A stretch of 64,000 nt of DNA from Antilocapra americana (taxonomy: Eukaryota > Chordata > Mammalia > Artiodactyla > Antilocapridae), in the NCBI GenBank assembly GCA_007570785.1, contig ML660203.1:8924638-8988637 (forward strand), in the 5' to 3' direction. The position numbers and the translations under genes were made by a program. Below are positions 44,295 through 59,200 of the stretch, one piece after another; position 1 is the stretch's first letter, and the number at the start of each line of letters is the position of its first letter. The notes beneath the pieces are model-generated. The model was not told the origin of the DNA. It did no database searches and saw only the letters and a list, made by a program, of their open reading frames with translations.

Positions 44295-47200
44295 GTGAAG
44301 GTGGGGGCGAGGTCAAGCTCCCTGCCCTTCCATAGTTGGGGAATGGGAATCCCAGACTTGATCCCATCCCTATTCCCTCCATCCCGGGACCCCCGTCCTG
44401 ACCTGCTGGGACCCAACTACTGGGCTCCTGGCAGAAATCAGGCGATAATTCCCACTTTCCGCCCTGTTTCCTGTCCTTTACCCTGCCTGGTTTCGTTTGG
44501 TGACCCTCTGCCTTATTTCTCGTACCCTGCACAGGGAGCGAGTCAAAGCCATGTTCTACCACGCCTACGACAGCTACCTGGAGAATGCCTTTCCCTACGA
44601 TGAGCTGCGACCTCTCACCTGTGACGGGCACGACACCTGGGGCAGGTAGCGCGAGGGGAGGAACAAGGGGGAGGCCTGGATCTAGCAGTCTGGTCCTAGG
44701 CGGGCAGGTCTGCTGAGACTGGTGCCCTCACGGTCTCCTCGCGGGGTTCCAGAAAAAGCTCCTAGCCAGGGTGGGGTCGCACTCCCCCCAGTTCAGGCCC
44801 TCGCCTCCAGGATCCACCCAGCCTCCTGGAAATTTGGATCGCAAGGTGGGAAAAGGCAGGGTTACCCTAGTGGGCTGGATCTCTGGGCTCTGGCCATAGC
44901 AATAACAGGCACCAGCTGTTGGGATTTGGGCAAATCTCTGGAGCCATAGGATGTGTGGAAGGGCTTCAAGAAATCAGAAGACCCAGCCCTTTCATGTTGT
45001 AAGTGATCAAACAGGCCCAGGAGGAGCTATACCTCTCCCAAAGGTGAAACTTCAGAGCCTTGGTAAGTGTAACTGAAATGCACGCCCTCCTTTATCCTCA
45101 CATCCCTGACTGCTTCTTGAGATTTCAGCTCAAACTGTCACCTTAATGTCAGTTCCCTTAAATACCCATCACCTACTAGTCAGTCTCACAAACACACTGT
45201 TTTTGTTTTCTCTGTAGCACTTCTCACTCTGATACTGTCGTTTTCACTCATCTGCTAGTTTGTGTTTATCACTTCCACTAGAATAAAAATCTATGGAAAA
45301 AAACCTATCATATGGAATCCTCTGTCTTGGTCCTTGTTGAGTGAATGAAGAATCATTGCATTTAGCTGAAACTGACATTGATGAAACACTGTGCTAAGCA
45401 GTTTCCTTGCCTCCTCTCATGCAGTTAACATCTCTATGCCTTAAGTGCTGTTATCTCCATTTTACAAATGAATGTGCTAAGAACTGGAAAAATTAAGTAA
45501 AGTGAAAATGAAAGTTGCTCAGTCGTGTCCACCTCTTTGGAACCCCCTGGGCTATACAGTCCATAGAATTCTCCAGGCCAGAATACTGGAGTGGGTAGCC
45601 TTTCACTTCTCCAGGGGATCTTCCCGACTCAGGAATCGAACCAAGGTCTCCTGCATTGCAGGTGGATGCTTTACCAACTGAGCTATAAGGGAAGCCCCCA
45701 AAATTTGTTGGGTTATTTTTTAGTTGAAAAAGTAATGCACACGAATGGCAACTTTAAGCAGTACAATGTTATATAATAAAATAAATATCTCCCATATGCT
45801 AGAACTCCAATCACTGTTAACTTTCTTGTGGGTCCTTCCAGAAATATTTTTGATTTATAACATCCTATAGATATGTATGTATGTATCTTTTTAAATTAAC
45901 TTTTTAAAGGTGTAACTTACATGAAATGCACCCACTTTAAGTGTGTGGCAACCACCATCATAGTCAGGATAGAGAACCGTTTTTGTTACCCTAAAAAGAT
46001 CTCTTGTGGCCTTTTATAGTTAATCCCTCCACCACCACTGGCCCAAAAAACTGCTAATCTGCTTTCTGTCTGTTTTTTAAAATGCGATTAGAACATATGA
46101 TACTACCTATTCTGTAGCTTGTCTTTTTCACTGAACTAGACAATTTGAATATTATCGCATTAGCTCATAGAACTCTTGATAACAATCTTTTTGACAACCT
46201 CATAGTTTTGCATTGTTTGAATATATTACAGTTTGGTTACTCACTCTTCAGCTGGTGTACATTTGGGTTATTTCTAGCTTTTTGCTGTTCTAAAATCAAT
46301 ACTGCCATAAGTATTTTCAAGCCTACAGTTCTGTGCACTGTGAGATAAAGTCATAGATGTGGGAGGCCTGTGCTGTGAGCTGCAATCTTATACTGCCTCC
46401 CTATGGTGGAGAAGAATGCCAGAGAATATAGGCGATGTGTTTAACCTACAGTCAGGTGCATCTGCCCACCTCCCAAGTGCCTTAAAAGGGTCAGAGGTTC
46501 CTGGCGCTTTTCACTATGGCGTCTCTGTTGTGACAGCAAGTGGGACTGGCAGAGGCATTGCTGTGCCTCATTAGTTTCTGGGGTATCTGATCTGAGGCCT
46601 TAATATCTGGTGTTTGATTTTGTTACTAAGCAGCTGATATTTTTGTCCTTTTACAGTTTTTCTCTGACTCTGATTGATGCTCTGGATACCTTGCTGGTAA
46701 GTGTCTCATCTCTTCCTTTTTCTCTCCAACATTGCATAACCCATATCCTTCTTTTGGCAGCGTGGCTGTGGGTGAAAAGTGAATTCTTCACCTGGGCCTT
46801 TGCGTTTCATCTTTCATTTTGATCTGTAATTTGAGGGCAGTGGAAAGCCACTGGCATTTTTCAAGATGAGGGCAGGAAATTAGATTTCTGTTTTGAGAAG
46901 ATCACTGGCTACAATGTGGAGAAAGAGTCATGCAGTCATTTAACAAATATTTTTTGAGTAATTGCTTCATGCACTGTGCTCAGCCCTCTGGGGGAGTGTA
47001 GGAATGAGTGAGGCTCCTACCTGTGCAAAGATTCTCATCACATGAAAAAAAAATAGATATCTCAGAGTTGTGGGAATAAACTTAACTGGAGTCTTTTGAA
47101 GGAAGAAGAGGTCGATTTCAGCTGATGGAATCAAAGACTTTCTAGAGAAGGTAACATGTAGATAATTGAGGGTAAGTTGGATTTGTAAATTGGAAGACAC

Positions 47201-50200
47201 GGGGTGTGATTTCTGGTAGAGAGAACAGCACGTCTGAGGTTAGGAAATTGATAGTAGATACAGTTCTACTGAAGTGGATGAGATGAGGCTAGATGAACAA
47301 TGAGAGACATAGAGGAGAGATTAGGTCTAAATCATAGAGGGCTTTAAATGCTGAGATAGGATTGTTTGGGTTGCAAGTGGTAGATTTAGACAGGAAGGAA
47401 ATTTACTGAGTCACATAGCTAAAAAGTCTAGGTAAAGACTGCCCTCAGACCCAGCTGGTTCCAGACAATATAAATAATGTCAGTAGGAATCTCTTTCTCA
47501 ATCTCTTATTTCTGCCTTCTTTGCTGGCTGTATTCTCAGGCTCTCCTTAAGCTGACAGGGTAACCAATGGTAACTCCAGACTCACATCCCACTCATTTAG
47601 TAACCTATGTGTGGAAAGAATTAGTTATTTTTCATTAATTGCAGTGACTGAGTCTCAATGATCTGGCTTGGGTTACACATCTATCCCTGAATTAATCAGT
47701 TGGCCAAGAGATTTAGTATGCTGACTGGTACAGGTGAAGTGCCCATTCTTGCAGCTGAAGGAATAGAATCAGCTTCTTCATATTATAAGAGTGACTGTGG
47801 AAGAAGGGTGATTCCTCAAGGGAAAACTGGAGCAGTCATATCAGAATAAAAGGTATCGGGATTGCATTTGACTGACAGTTTAAACAAAAAGGGTTTAATT
47901 TTCTCAAGTAAAAGTAAATCTGAAGGTATTAATAATTTCTAGCATTGGGTCATCTGGTTAACTGTGTCATCAGAAACCCATGCTCTTGGTATCCTTCCAT
48001 TCTGCCATCATTAGTATATTGACTTTCATTCTCATGCTTAGTACCTCATGGTCTAAGATGGCTGCCACAGCTCCAAAAATCAAATCTGCTTTCAAAGTAG
48101 AAAGGAAAAGAGTAAAAGCCATGCCAACAGTGTCTTGTCTCTTTTTATTAGGCCATTTCTGAGAAGTGCCCTTAGTAGACTATAACGCTCAGAATTGACT
48201 GGATAACACAATCACCTCTAGTGGCAAATGAGGCTGAGAAACAAGTATGCGGATTTCTAACTTCTATGGCTGGAAGCTACAAGTATAAAGAAGATTGGGA
48301 ATCAGTGTTGGGTCAACCAACCTGCAGTATTTTCCACCAGGATGAATGTGACAAGGTTAAAAACAACAGATACCCACTGAAAATGTCAAACTAAAATTTC
48401 CTTATGTGGTCTACAGTCTTTATATTGGTTTCATTTAAATGAGTACATAGGATTCTTAAATTGATAACAAAGAATTTACTAATGTCTCGATACTGGGTCT
48501 GTGTGATTTCTAGCTCTCAGTGTTTTGAACTGTTACCAGCAGTTCTAGAACAGAAACTGTAGGTCTTAAGTTGAAAAAGTGAGAGTCACACCAGTATAAT
48601 CCTGGACTCTGATCTAGCACCTCCAGTGCCTACAAGCCTGGAAGCCTCACTATCAGGTCTCTCTTTCCTACAGATTTTGGGGAATGTTTCAGAATTCCAA
48701 AGAGTGGTTGAAGTGCTCCAGGACAATGTGGACTTTGATATTGATGTGAACGCCTCTGTGTTTGAAACCAATATCCGAGGTGAGGGGTACCTTCGAGGGT
48801 CCTTGGAAGAAAGGAGACTGTGGAGTTTTGGCTTCCATATAAACCAGGAGGTGGTAAATAGGATGTTAAGGGCGAGCCTTGCCAGAGCACTTGACTCAAA
48901 ACAGATCGACAGAGCTCTTCCCTCCTGGGGGTGGGGTAGGGAGGTCTCAGGATCCCTCATCAGTTTTAGACAGGAAAGTGAGCAGGGGACAGAGAAAAGA
49001 CTGAAGAGAAACATGCCAGGATTACTCACACATTTAACATATACTTGGTACTAGGCTTTCAGCCAAGAGCAAGAAAGATGTAATCCTTGCCTTCTCATAG
49101 CTTATTGCCTAGGAAGCACTATCCCATAGTACTTTCTGCACTGATGATGGAAGTGTTTTATATCTGTGTTGTCCAGTAGCTGCAGCTGAAACATGTTTGA
49201 AAAGGAAAGTGAAGCCGCTCAGTCGTGTCCAAATCTTTGCGACTCTATGGACTATAGCCCTCCAGGCTCCTCCATCCATGGATTTTCCAAGCAAGAATAC
49301 TGGAATGGGTTTCCATTTCCATCTCCAGGGGAAATGTGTTTACTGAAACTGTAGAACTGAATTTTTAATTTTATTTAATTTTAATGAATGCAAATTTAAA
49401 TAGTGGCATGTTTTTACTATTTGCTGTATTACATAGTGTGAGTCTAGGGCATTAGTTTCCAAACCTGGCCGCCAATTAGAAGCACCTGGGACCTTTTTAA
49501 AAGTTCAGCTGTCTAGACTCCACTCTAAATCTAATCAATTGGAATCTTGGGGTTGGGTCCTAGAATCAGTATTTTTAGAAGGTTCCAATGAATCTTTTTA
49601 AAAAATAATTCATTCCTTTTGTTGAGGTAAATTTACATATACTGAAATGCACAGATTTACACCTTTCAGTGAATTTTGACCCAATGATTCCTATGAAGCT
49701 AGTACAACCCTTCTTTTCAGTGAGTTTCTAGACCATTGGTGGCTTAACAGCCATCACTTCTGGTTGATACAGTTATATTTTTTCCTCCTTATTTTGCTCA
49801 TCTTTATTATGCACAATGAAATTTTTATTACAGATATATAATTTTTTTAATTAAAAAAAAAAGACTATGGAGCAGAGGGACAGCATGGTATAAAATCCTG
49901 ATGTAGGGATCAGACCTGAGTTTGAGGCCATGCTCAGTGCTGTGTCCCAGAACTGCTGAGCCTAGATTGTCATCTATAAGTTAAGATTGTCCTTATGTCT
50001 CTGTTTCTCATATGCATGTAATTGTACCAGTCTTCTTTTGGTTGACATTTGCCCAGTATGTCTTTTTCTTGTTTTTTATTTTCTGTCTTGCTATATTTTA
50101 TGATTAGCTCTGTCTTTTGTAATTTACATAGTATGTTTATCCATTCTGACAATCTTTTCTTCTAACTGAAGCATTCAATCTGTTTACATTTACTGTAACT

Positions 50201-53200
50201 GCTGATATATTTGCATTCATTTCTATGGTATTACTTTGTGCTATTTGTCCCATTTTTCTCTCTACCCTTTCTTTTTTTTTTCAATTTTATTGTTTTGGCT
50301 GTGCCATGTGGCATATGAGGTCTTAGTTCCCCCGACCAGGGACTGAACCCGCCTGCACCCGACGCAGTGGAAGCATGGAGTCCTGACAAGTGGATCGCTG
50401 GGGAAGTCCCTTTCTTTTTTAGGCCTTCTGTAGGTTGATTTGTTTTCTCCCTCATCCCATTTTTCTTTACTCATCTAGAAAGTATGCACTATGTCTAGCT
50501 TATTAGTTTTCTTGGAAAATTTAACATAGTCTAAAATTAATGAAGACCTTTATTCTTCTCCTGAATAATATAAAACCTGGCTCTGAGACATCTATACCTG
50601 TATGCCTTAGTTATATATTTTAATATTTGTTTTAAGCTGTCCATATTATTATTGTCGTTCTGTAGAATTGAAGGTTTAGATTTCCTACTATTTGCCACTT
50701 TGGGACCATCTTTCCTTCTTGTATCACAGACCTTACATCTGTGGTCCCTTTCCTTTTGTCTGAAAAACTTCCTTTTGAGTGTCCTTTAGTGCAGGTGTGT
50801 TCTTGGCAAATTTTCTCAGCTTTTCTTATTATGAAAATGTCTTTATCTCATTGCCTTTGTTTGGCCTTTGAAGAGGGGAAACTGAAGCTCAAGGTCACCA
50901 GTTTAGCCATAGCTCCAGATACATAATCTTTAGGTCTTTTTTTAATAAGTCCTAAATATTATGTAATAAATTGAAATAGAGAAATGAATAAAATGAAGGT
51001 AATAAGTATCTTTCCCTTCTTCACCTGGCAGTTGGGAGACAGTGACCAAGTGCAGTGAGCATGGGCTTTGGAGTCAGGCAGACCTGGGTCTTCCACCTAC
51101 TAGATGGGCGACCCTGGGCAAGTCGCTTTACCCCTCTGAACCTCAGTATCTTTCTCTGAAGAGGGCACAAAATACCTAGTGTTTGGTGTACGTGCGTGCA
51201 TGCTAAGTTGCTTCAGTTGTGTCCAACTCTGTGCAACCCTATGGACTGTAGCCTGCCAGGCTCCTCTGTAGACCATGGGGTTCTCCAGGCAAGAATACTG
51301 GAGTGGGTTGCCATGCCCTCCTCCAGGGGATCTTCTTGACCCAGGGATCGAACCCGCGTCTCTTATGTCTCCTGCACTGGCAGGCAGGTTCCTTACCACT
51401 AGCGCCACCTGGGAAGCCCTGTTTGGTATACCCTAGGGACTAAAAGTGATAGTCATTGTTCTTGTGACCCACCAAGAGGAAAAAAAGACTTGGTAACCTC
51501 AACAGTGTACCAATGTGGGTGTTATGGACTCTTCTTTCCCTTGGTAGTTCTACCCACTTCCCAGTGAACCACCAAACAGAGCATTGGGTTTAATTTGCAC
51601 AAGGGTAAGACTGGTCCTTGGGAGTCTGACACTTGCTTTTTGTGCCATCTGTAGTGGTAGGAGGACTTCTGTCGGCTCACCTGCTATCAAAGAAGGCTGG
51701 GGTGGAAGTGGAGGCTGGATGGCCCTGCTCAGGGCCTCTCCTGAGGATGGCAGAGGAGGCAGCCCGGAAACTTCTCCCAGGTAAGACCCATGTCAAGACA
51801 GAGAAGAGAGGAAGTCCAGTAGGTCCTGTTGCTCTTGCTGGAGAAGAGAGTGGCTGAATTATTATACCAGACACTTGGTATTTCTACCTTTCAGCACCCA
51901 CCATGGAAAACAGGGGAGTCCTGGCATTTGGAGGGCTAGACTAGGATGCATAAGCTGACCTCATGACTGTGGGCAGGGAGCCTGGCGGTTGTAAGGCTCT
52001 TGCCCTTATCTGAGTGAGTGCTGTTGCCCCCTCCCAGGCCCACACACTGCTGGGATGAAAGGATTCCAGGTCTGAGTGTTTGCAACCCCAAATCCCAGAT
52101 TTGGCTCTGCCCAGCCAATCTCTTGACCCATATCTCTCCTTGGTTCAATTTCCCCATCTATCAGATGACAGTCATAATTCTTACCTCCCTGTGGGGAGCC
52201 ATAAAATGAGATCAGAATGGAGAAAGTTCTTGGAGAAACCTCAAATACCACTGAGACACGAGAGGGACTTGTTTTGTAGCTAAGCCATGTCCAGGGCTGC
52301 AGGCCAAGCTGCAGTGATTGTCTGGTGGGGCAGTAGCTGGGCTCGGCAGCACCAGCTGGACACTGTGTTCTCTTCAGGGTGTGGTTGAGGCTCTGAGCGC
52401 TGTTAACACCCAAACACATCACGCTGTGCTTTCCACCAGCCTCTTGGCCATGTCACTTCTCCCCTTCACCCGGGACTTGCCTCTCATCCTTGGGGACGAG
52501 CTGAGGAGAAAGAGCGAGCCCAGTTCAGGTTCGCTCTCTCACGGCCTGCATGTCTCCTTAAAGCTTCATGTCCCATGTGACTCATCCTTGGAGGAAACTC
52601 TACCTGGTTGCTCCCTTTTCTTTTGCATTAATTTTTTTTAATTGAGAAATATACATATTGCAAAGTGCATGTTGGAGTCAGCACCCGTGTCTCTACCATT
52701 CAGGTTGAGAAACAGGATTTAGTCACCCTCCTCTCTTTTTAAGACTGCCTGACTTCTCTGAAGTCTCCAGTGTCTCTTTGGGGCTTTCTTGGTGGTGACT
52801 TGAATCCTCCTTGCTTTCCATTCTTGTCTGCCAGATAGTAAGTTTCTCCTCCTACAGTAAAGTTGCTGGGCCTTGTGGTTCTTGGAAGTTTTGACAACTT
52901 TGTTCACAGTTTGGTGACGCACAGGCTGCTCTGGGGTTGTTTGACCTTTCAGCCTGGAGAGGAAGTCGCTGCCTCTGGCTTGCTGTCTAGACCCTTGCCT
53001 TGAATCAGAAAGCACTGGGGTGGGGTGGGCAGGGCAGTGGGCCTGTGGGGAGGGAGAAGGGAGCGGGCAGTCATTCCCATCTTAGCTCCGTTTGGCTCAC
53101 TGTGTGACCAGTTCTTTGCAAGTGTGTCTTTTCCTACCTGTGAATTGAGGGTTGGATTACAATTAGCAGGTTCATGGTTTATATCCTTTTAGGAAAAAAA

Positions 53201-56200
53201 CAACGTAGCCACTAGGTATCTGTTTTACACATGGTAGTGTGTCTGTGTCAATGCCAAGCTGCTGTATAGCAAAGGGAGCTCAGCTCAGGGCTCTGTGATG
53301 ACCTGGAGGGGTGGAGTGGGGGAAGGTGGGTGGGAAACCCAAGAGGGAAGGGATGTATGTATACAGGTAGCTGATTCACATTATTGTACAGTAGAAGCTA
53401 ACAACATTGTAAAGCACCTATACACCAATTTTAAAAAAGAAAGAAAAGAAAAGAACATAGCCCCTAAGACTCTTTAGAGCAGGGACCCCAAACTGGCTCC
53501 TTTGGGACTGTTAAGAGTCTGCAGATAGGGTTCGTTTGTCAGAATGGTGTTTTAGAAAGTAGCTGAATGGCTTCCTTGTTGTGCCAACAGCCCCACCACT
53601 GCCTATGGCTTAAGCCCCACCTGCTTCACACTAAGTTACTCGCCTGGCCTCTGAAGGCACAGTATATAACAAGTAAAAGTAGAGCTGTTCTTGCTACAGT
53701 GAGCATGCGTGCCAGCCCAGAGCACAGCCTGCTGTTCCCCTCTGCACCACAGGCAAGAGCCCGAGGCATGGGGAGCGGTGTTTGGCAGCATCTGGGTTAA
53801 GTGGCCACTGAGGTCTCCAGTTGCGACACTTAGCCTTCTCTGGCTCAGTCTATAGCAGATCACCTAGCGCAGGAGTCCCCAAACCCCCGGCTGCTGACCA
53901 GCTTGGTGTGCAAGCTGATAGAAACCGGGCCACCCAGCAGGAGGTGAGTGGTGGGCAAGCGAGCAAAGCTTCATTTGCCACTTCCCATTAGTCCCCATCA
54001 CTCGCTTTACCGCCTGAAACATCCCCCTGTCCCAGTCTGTGGAAAAATTGTCTTCCACGAAACGGTCCCTGGTGCCAAAAAGGTTGTAGGCTGCTGACCT
54101 AGGGGACAAGAGGGAAGCGCCGGCCAAAGCCTCAGGCTTTAGGCCTGTGTCCAACCATCCCCCGCTCCCCGCTCTTGTCTGGGGTCTTAATTTTGTGATG
54201 GTTCAGCCTTTCAGACCCCCACTGGCATGCCGTATGGCACGGTGAACCTGCTTCACGGTGTGAACCCGGGGGAGACTCCTGTCACCTGTACGGCAGGCAT
54301 CGGGACCTTCATCGTGGAATTTGCCACCCTCAGCAGCCTCACCGGTGACCCTGTGTTCGAAGACGTGGCCAGAGTAGCCCTGATGCGCCTCTGGGAGAGC
54401 CGATCCGACATTGGGCTGGTAGGTCCCACTGCCACCCTCCCGTCTAGGTCAAGTGGGCCCCCGTGGTCTGTGCTTACGAGGTTCGGGGCTCTGAGCAGCA
54501 AATTGCAGTTCAGCTGAAGGAAACTAAGGATGACTTCAGGAGTGGTTCAAGACTTAGGCTCACGACACAGAAAGTAGGTGAGATCTCCAGAGAGGAGGAG
54601 AGCATGAGAGCACGTCCTTTGCCAGGAAGGGGGGCCGTGACGAGCTCTGACTCCTTGAGCTCCTCTTATTCTAGGGAGTGGGTTGCACGCTTCATGCCCC
54701 GACTCACTCAGTGACCTTACAGCCTGTCTGGCCCTCGTTTTTACATATTTTTGTGAAACTGTGTTTCCTAGAACCAGAAAATATAAGAGACACTGAATGG
54801 CTGTTCCATGAAAAAAAGATTCCTGGTCAATTAAGTTTGGGGAATATTATAAATAGTTTCCTTTTTTCTGAAGAATCGTAATGAACACAAACAGGTTAAA
54901 GGTTATGAAAACCTCTGATAAATTCATCTGTTTAATTTTGCTTAACACAACGTTTCATAAACTTATTTGATACCAGGGCTTCCCTTTCCTCTCCACACCT
55001 ACTAACCCATGAAAAATGTGGCCAGTCATCTCTGAGGTCAATTGCAGTTCCTAAACTGGATCATCCAGTGAAACTAACAGTAACTGTGCCGGAGCTGTCC
55101 TGGAAATAGCTCTGGATTTAGTCAGAAATGAGACTGAGTTCTGGCTTTACTCTGTTGAAACTGTGTGACCCTGGCCAAGTCACTCAACCTTTCTGATCCA
55201 CAGTTACTTCAGTAGTAATGGTGACATACTTATACCTCCTCACTGAGTCATCATGACTGATAAAGACTGTATTGTCTGAAAATGATTCAGGTGGGGGGGG
55301 GGCACGTTTTATACAAATTCTGGTTCTAAGTCAGCGTGGAAGTGAAAGTTGTGTGAGGAATCCTTAACATTTCCTTAAGAGGGTGCCACTCTGGGCACCT
55401 ATAGTAGCTCCCGTAGTGAGTCCAACACAGGCAGGCTTTTCTCCAGCCCTGGGACCGCGGTGGACTCCGTGGCTGGCCTGCCCGCATCCCCTCAGCCCTT
55501 TACCATTTCCATACACACTGGCCTGTCTTCCAGCTGCTATCACCCAGGTCTCTGCCTACAGGCCTTTTTCTGGTACCTGGATCCTGCTCTGCCTGTCCTT
55601 GGCTGAACACGCCAAGCCTTAATTCTCCCCTGGAGCAGTTCTCAATCAGTGACTGATGCTGATGGGAGTTTGTTGATAAACACCTCACTTCCCCATCCCA
55701 CCCGAGGGTTGAGGCTTGTGCTCTACACTGAGTCCCAGAGCTGCCCAGCGGGATGGAGCTCCGGTCCTCATGGTGGTAATTTGCCTGATGGTACACCCCT
55801 CCTGGGATGCCTCCCTGCCCTGCCTCACTTTCCCGCTCCTCTACCAGAGTTTCCAGGAACTCACTTTCCAAATCAATTACTTCCAGCTTTCTTACTGTGG
55901 ATCTGCCCAAACTAACAAGACAGTTAGCTGTTTCTTTGAGTACCCGGTGAAGCTCTCAGCATCTGTTGGGGTTTCAGTTATATGAACAATATATCTCTTC
56001 ATTTAAATCTTCAAAGTGTATTTCTGTTTTATTTGGCTGTGCCAAGTCTGACTTGGCCTCACATGGGATCATCAGTCTTCATTGCAGCCTGGGGTATCTT
56101 CAGTTGCAGCACGCAGGATCTAATTCCCTGACCAGGGGCTGAATCTGGGCTTCCTGCATTGGGAGCACAGAGTCTTAGCCACTGGACCATTAAGGAAGTC

Positions 56201-59200
56201 CCTAAAATTTATGTTTAAGTGGTTCACGAGTCAAACAATCCAAGAAAATACCCTTAGCTACCCAGTTCCTCTCCTTACAAGCAACTGCTCTGTTTCTGGG
56301 ATGTCCTGCCCAAACTGATGAACAGAAATACAGAATGTGCCTTGTGTCTTTGGACACTGGAATCATATGGAGATTCTCAGGCTGAGAAGTCTGAGACAGA
56401 TAGTGGGAAGAGCGTGTTCTCACATCTCAGCTCACACCCACTCTAGACACCAGGCATGAACATATTCTAGGCATGAACATGTCCTTGGCATGAACACTCC
56501 AAGTCTAGTTCTTTTTTCAGTTTTTGGCCAGTTTTGCATAATTAAGTCCTCCTAAATGTACATGAGATGCATCTCCATTGTACAGATGTTCAGGAGAGCT
56601 GGCTGTGATCCAGCCTTGCTCCCCAACCCTGTACCCCAAGAACCTCCATGTCTCCCAAGAAGTGCTGGGGTGCCTACCTTGCGTCTCACCAGGCAGCCAG
56701 GGGGGTGGGGACATCCTTGCTCGTCTTGGGCCCTCCTTTGAGACCATGAGTCTTTCTTCTAGGTTGGCAACCACATCGACGTGCTCACTGGCAAATGGGT
56801 GGCCCAGGACGCGGGCATCGGGGCTGGCGTGGACTCCTACTTTGAGTACCTGGTAAAAGGAGCCATCCTGCTTCAGGATAAGAAACTCATGGCCATGTTC
56901 CTAGGTAAAGAGGGCAGGGAAGGGGGGGCGTTTCCTCTTGGTTTCTCCTGTTGAAATATCATTTATTTATAACTTTCAATTGCTCCCAAGTGCCTGCCTA
57001 ATGAATTAGTTCTGAGTACCGGAGACTGCACTCAGTACTACCATGGACTTACACTGCCCGCTTGAGGCCCCTGACACCTTTTCATGCTGTCCTGTGAGAG
57101 CCCAGCTGAACCATGCTGCCTTCCTGTAGGCGGCCCCGGATTTTTTTTTATTTCCTGGCCATTGCACACACTGTGTTTCCTTTGCCTCAAATGCCTTTTT
57201 TTCCTGCCATTATGTGTTCAAATTCTGTTCATCCTTTATGGCCCAGCTTAAATGTCCCTTTGCCCAGGAAATAGCTTGATGCTTCCTCAGAATTTAGGAC
57301 CTTCAGCATCTTTTTTTTGCCATCAGCTGTCATCACAAGTTACAGTTCTACCAACTAAGTGTAACATCCAGGCCTTATTCATCTTTGTACTTCCCACAGT
57401 GCTTTTCAGGAAGTAGCTAGCAGATGAATGTCTGTTGAATAGAAACATTTTACCCTCCCGTCCCTTAGACACTAGTAATAATAATACTGAGGCACTATTG
57501 TGCACCTAATAATAATTATGGCTATCATTCATTTATTCAGCAACTATTGATGTGTCAACTGCAGTACCAAGCACTGAACGTGGACTATTTCTTTTAATCC
57601 TTTACAACACTGAGATTGTCTTATTCATTTGCATGTGTTTTTGGTACTTCATTCATTCAGATAATGTTTTGTTTTTATTTTAAATATCTGCTTTTTAGAA
57701 AAATATTTATTTATTTATTTGACTTCATTGGGTCTTAGTTTCAGCCTGCAGGATCTTTGTTGCATCATGAGGGAATCTTTCATTGAGATGCATGGACTCT
57801 CTGGTGGTGGCATACAGGCCTAGTTGCTCTGTGGCATGTGGGATCTTAGTTCCCTGACCGGTGATCAAATTTCTGTCTCCCGCATTGCAAGGCAGATTCT
57901 TAACCACTGGACCACCAGGGAAGTCCCCAGATAATGTTTATTGTACGTATTTATTATGTACTATCTTCGTGTTGGGGATCCTGCAGTCAACACAACAAAG
58001 TCCTAACTCTCATGGATTTACACTCCAGGGGGAGTTATAAGTTCAAGTTGCCACTGGAATGCAAGCTCCCTGAAGCTTGAACTTTGTCTTGTTTGCCTTT
58101 CCCTAGATATCTGGAACCTAGGTGGTTTAGTCGCTAAGTTATATCCGACCCTTGCGACCCCATGGACTGTAGCCTGCCAGGCTCCTCTGTCCATGAGATT
58201 TTCCAGGCAAGAATACTGGAGTGGATTGCCATTTTCCTTTCCAGGGGATCTTCCCAACCCAGGAATCTAGAGGTGCTCAGTAAGTTGAGTGAACAAATGA
58301 CTGCATAATCCCATGAGATGTATAACATTACTTTCATCCCTTATAGATAAGAAGACTGAAGCTTAAATCTGAAAAAGAGTGGATATATGTATATCTGACA
58401 GATTTTATTTTCTTGGGCTCCAAAATCACTATGGATGGTGACTGCAGCCATGAAATGAAAAGACGCTTGCCCCTTGGAAGGAAAGCTATGATAAATCTAG
58501 ACAGTGTATTAAAAAGCAAAGATATCACTTTGCTGATGAAGGTCCGTATAGTCAAAGCTATAGTTTTTCCAGTAGTCATGTACAGATGTGAGAGTTGGAC
58601 TGTAAAGAAGGCTAAGTGCTGAAGAATCAGTGCTTTCAAATTGTGGTGCTGGAGAAGACTCTTGATTTGGACCTCATGGAGATCAAATCAGTCAATCCTA
58701 AAGGAAATCCAACCTGAATGTTTATTGGAACGATTGAAGCTGACACTCCAATACTTTGGTCACCTGATGCAAAGAGCCAACTCATTGGAAAAAACCCTGA
58801 TGCTGGGAAAGATTGAAGGCAAAAGGGGAAGAGGGTGGCAGAAAATGAGATGGCCATGAATAGCATGGCCATGGATTTGAGCAAACTCTGGAAGACAGTG
58901 AAGGTCAGGGGAGCTTGGCGTGTTGCAATTCATGGAATCACAAAGAGTCAGACACAGCTTAGCAACTGAACAACAACAGCATAACTATTGACTTTATGGT
59001 ACACCTGAAACTAACACAACATTGTAAATCAACTGTACTCCAATAAAAATACTTTTAATTAAATTAAAAACCAAAAACTGAAGTTTAAGAGGGGAAAAAC
59101 TTGCCCCGGGGTCACAGCTAGCAAGTAGCAGAGCTGGAGCCAGAATTTGAACCTGGAAGTTCGACTCCAGAATCCACACTCCTTCATCTGTCTCCTTGCA

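Noticed and set aside
44295..44534. Possible retained intron 1 of EDEM2
   Set aside because: It is short (240 nt), but the human-like junction Tyr35-Arg36-Glu37 needs it removed, and it has good GT-AG ends.
43990..44631. 213-codon minus-strand ORF across EDEM2 exons 1-2
   Set aside because: GC-rich shadow of the EDEM2 promoter and exons on the opposite strand; no recognisable domain.
48626..49054. 142-codon plus-strand ORF
   Set aside because: Just EDEM2 exon 4 read through into flanking introns; the conserved part is 48674-48779.
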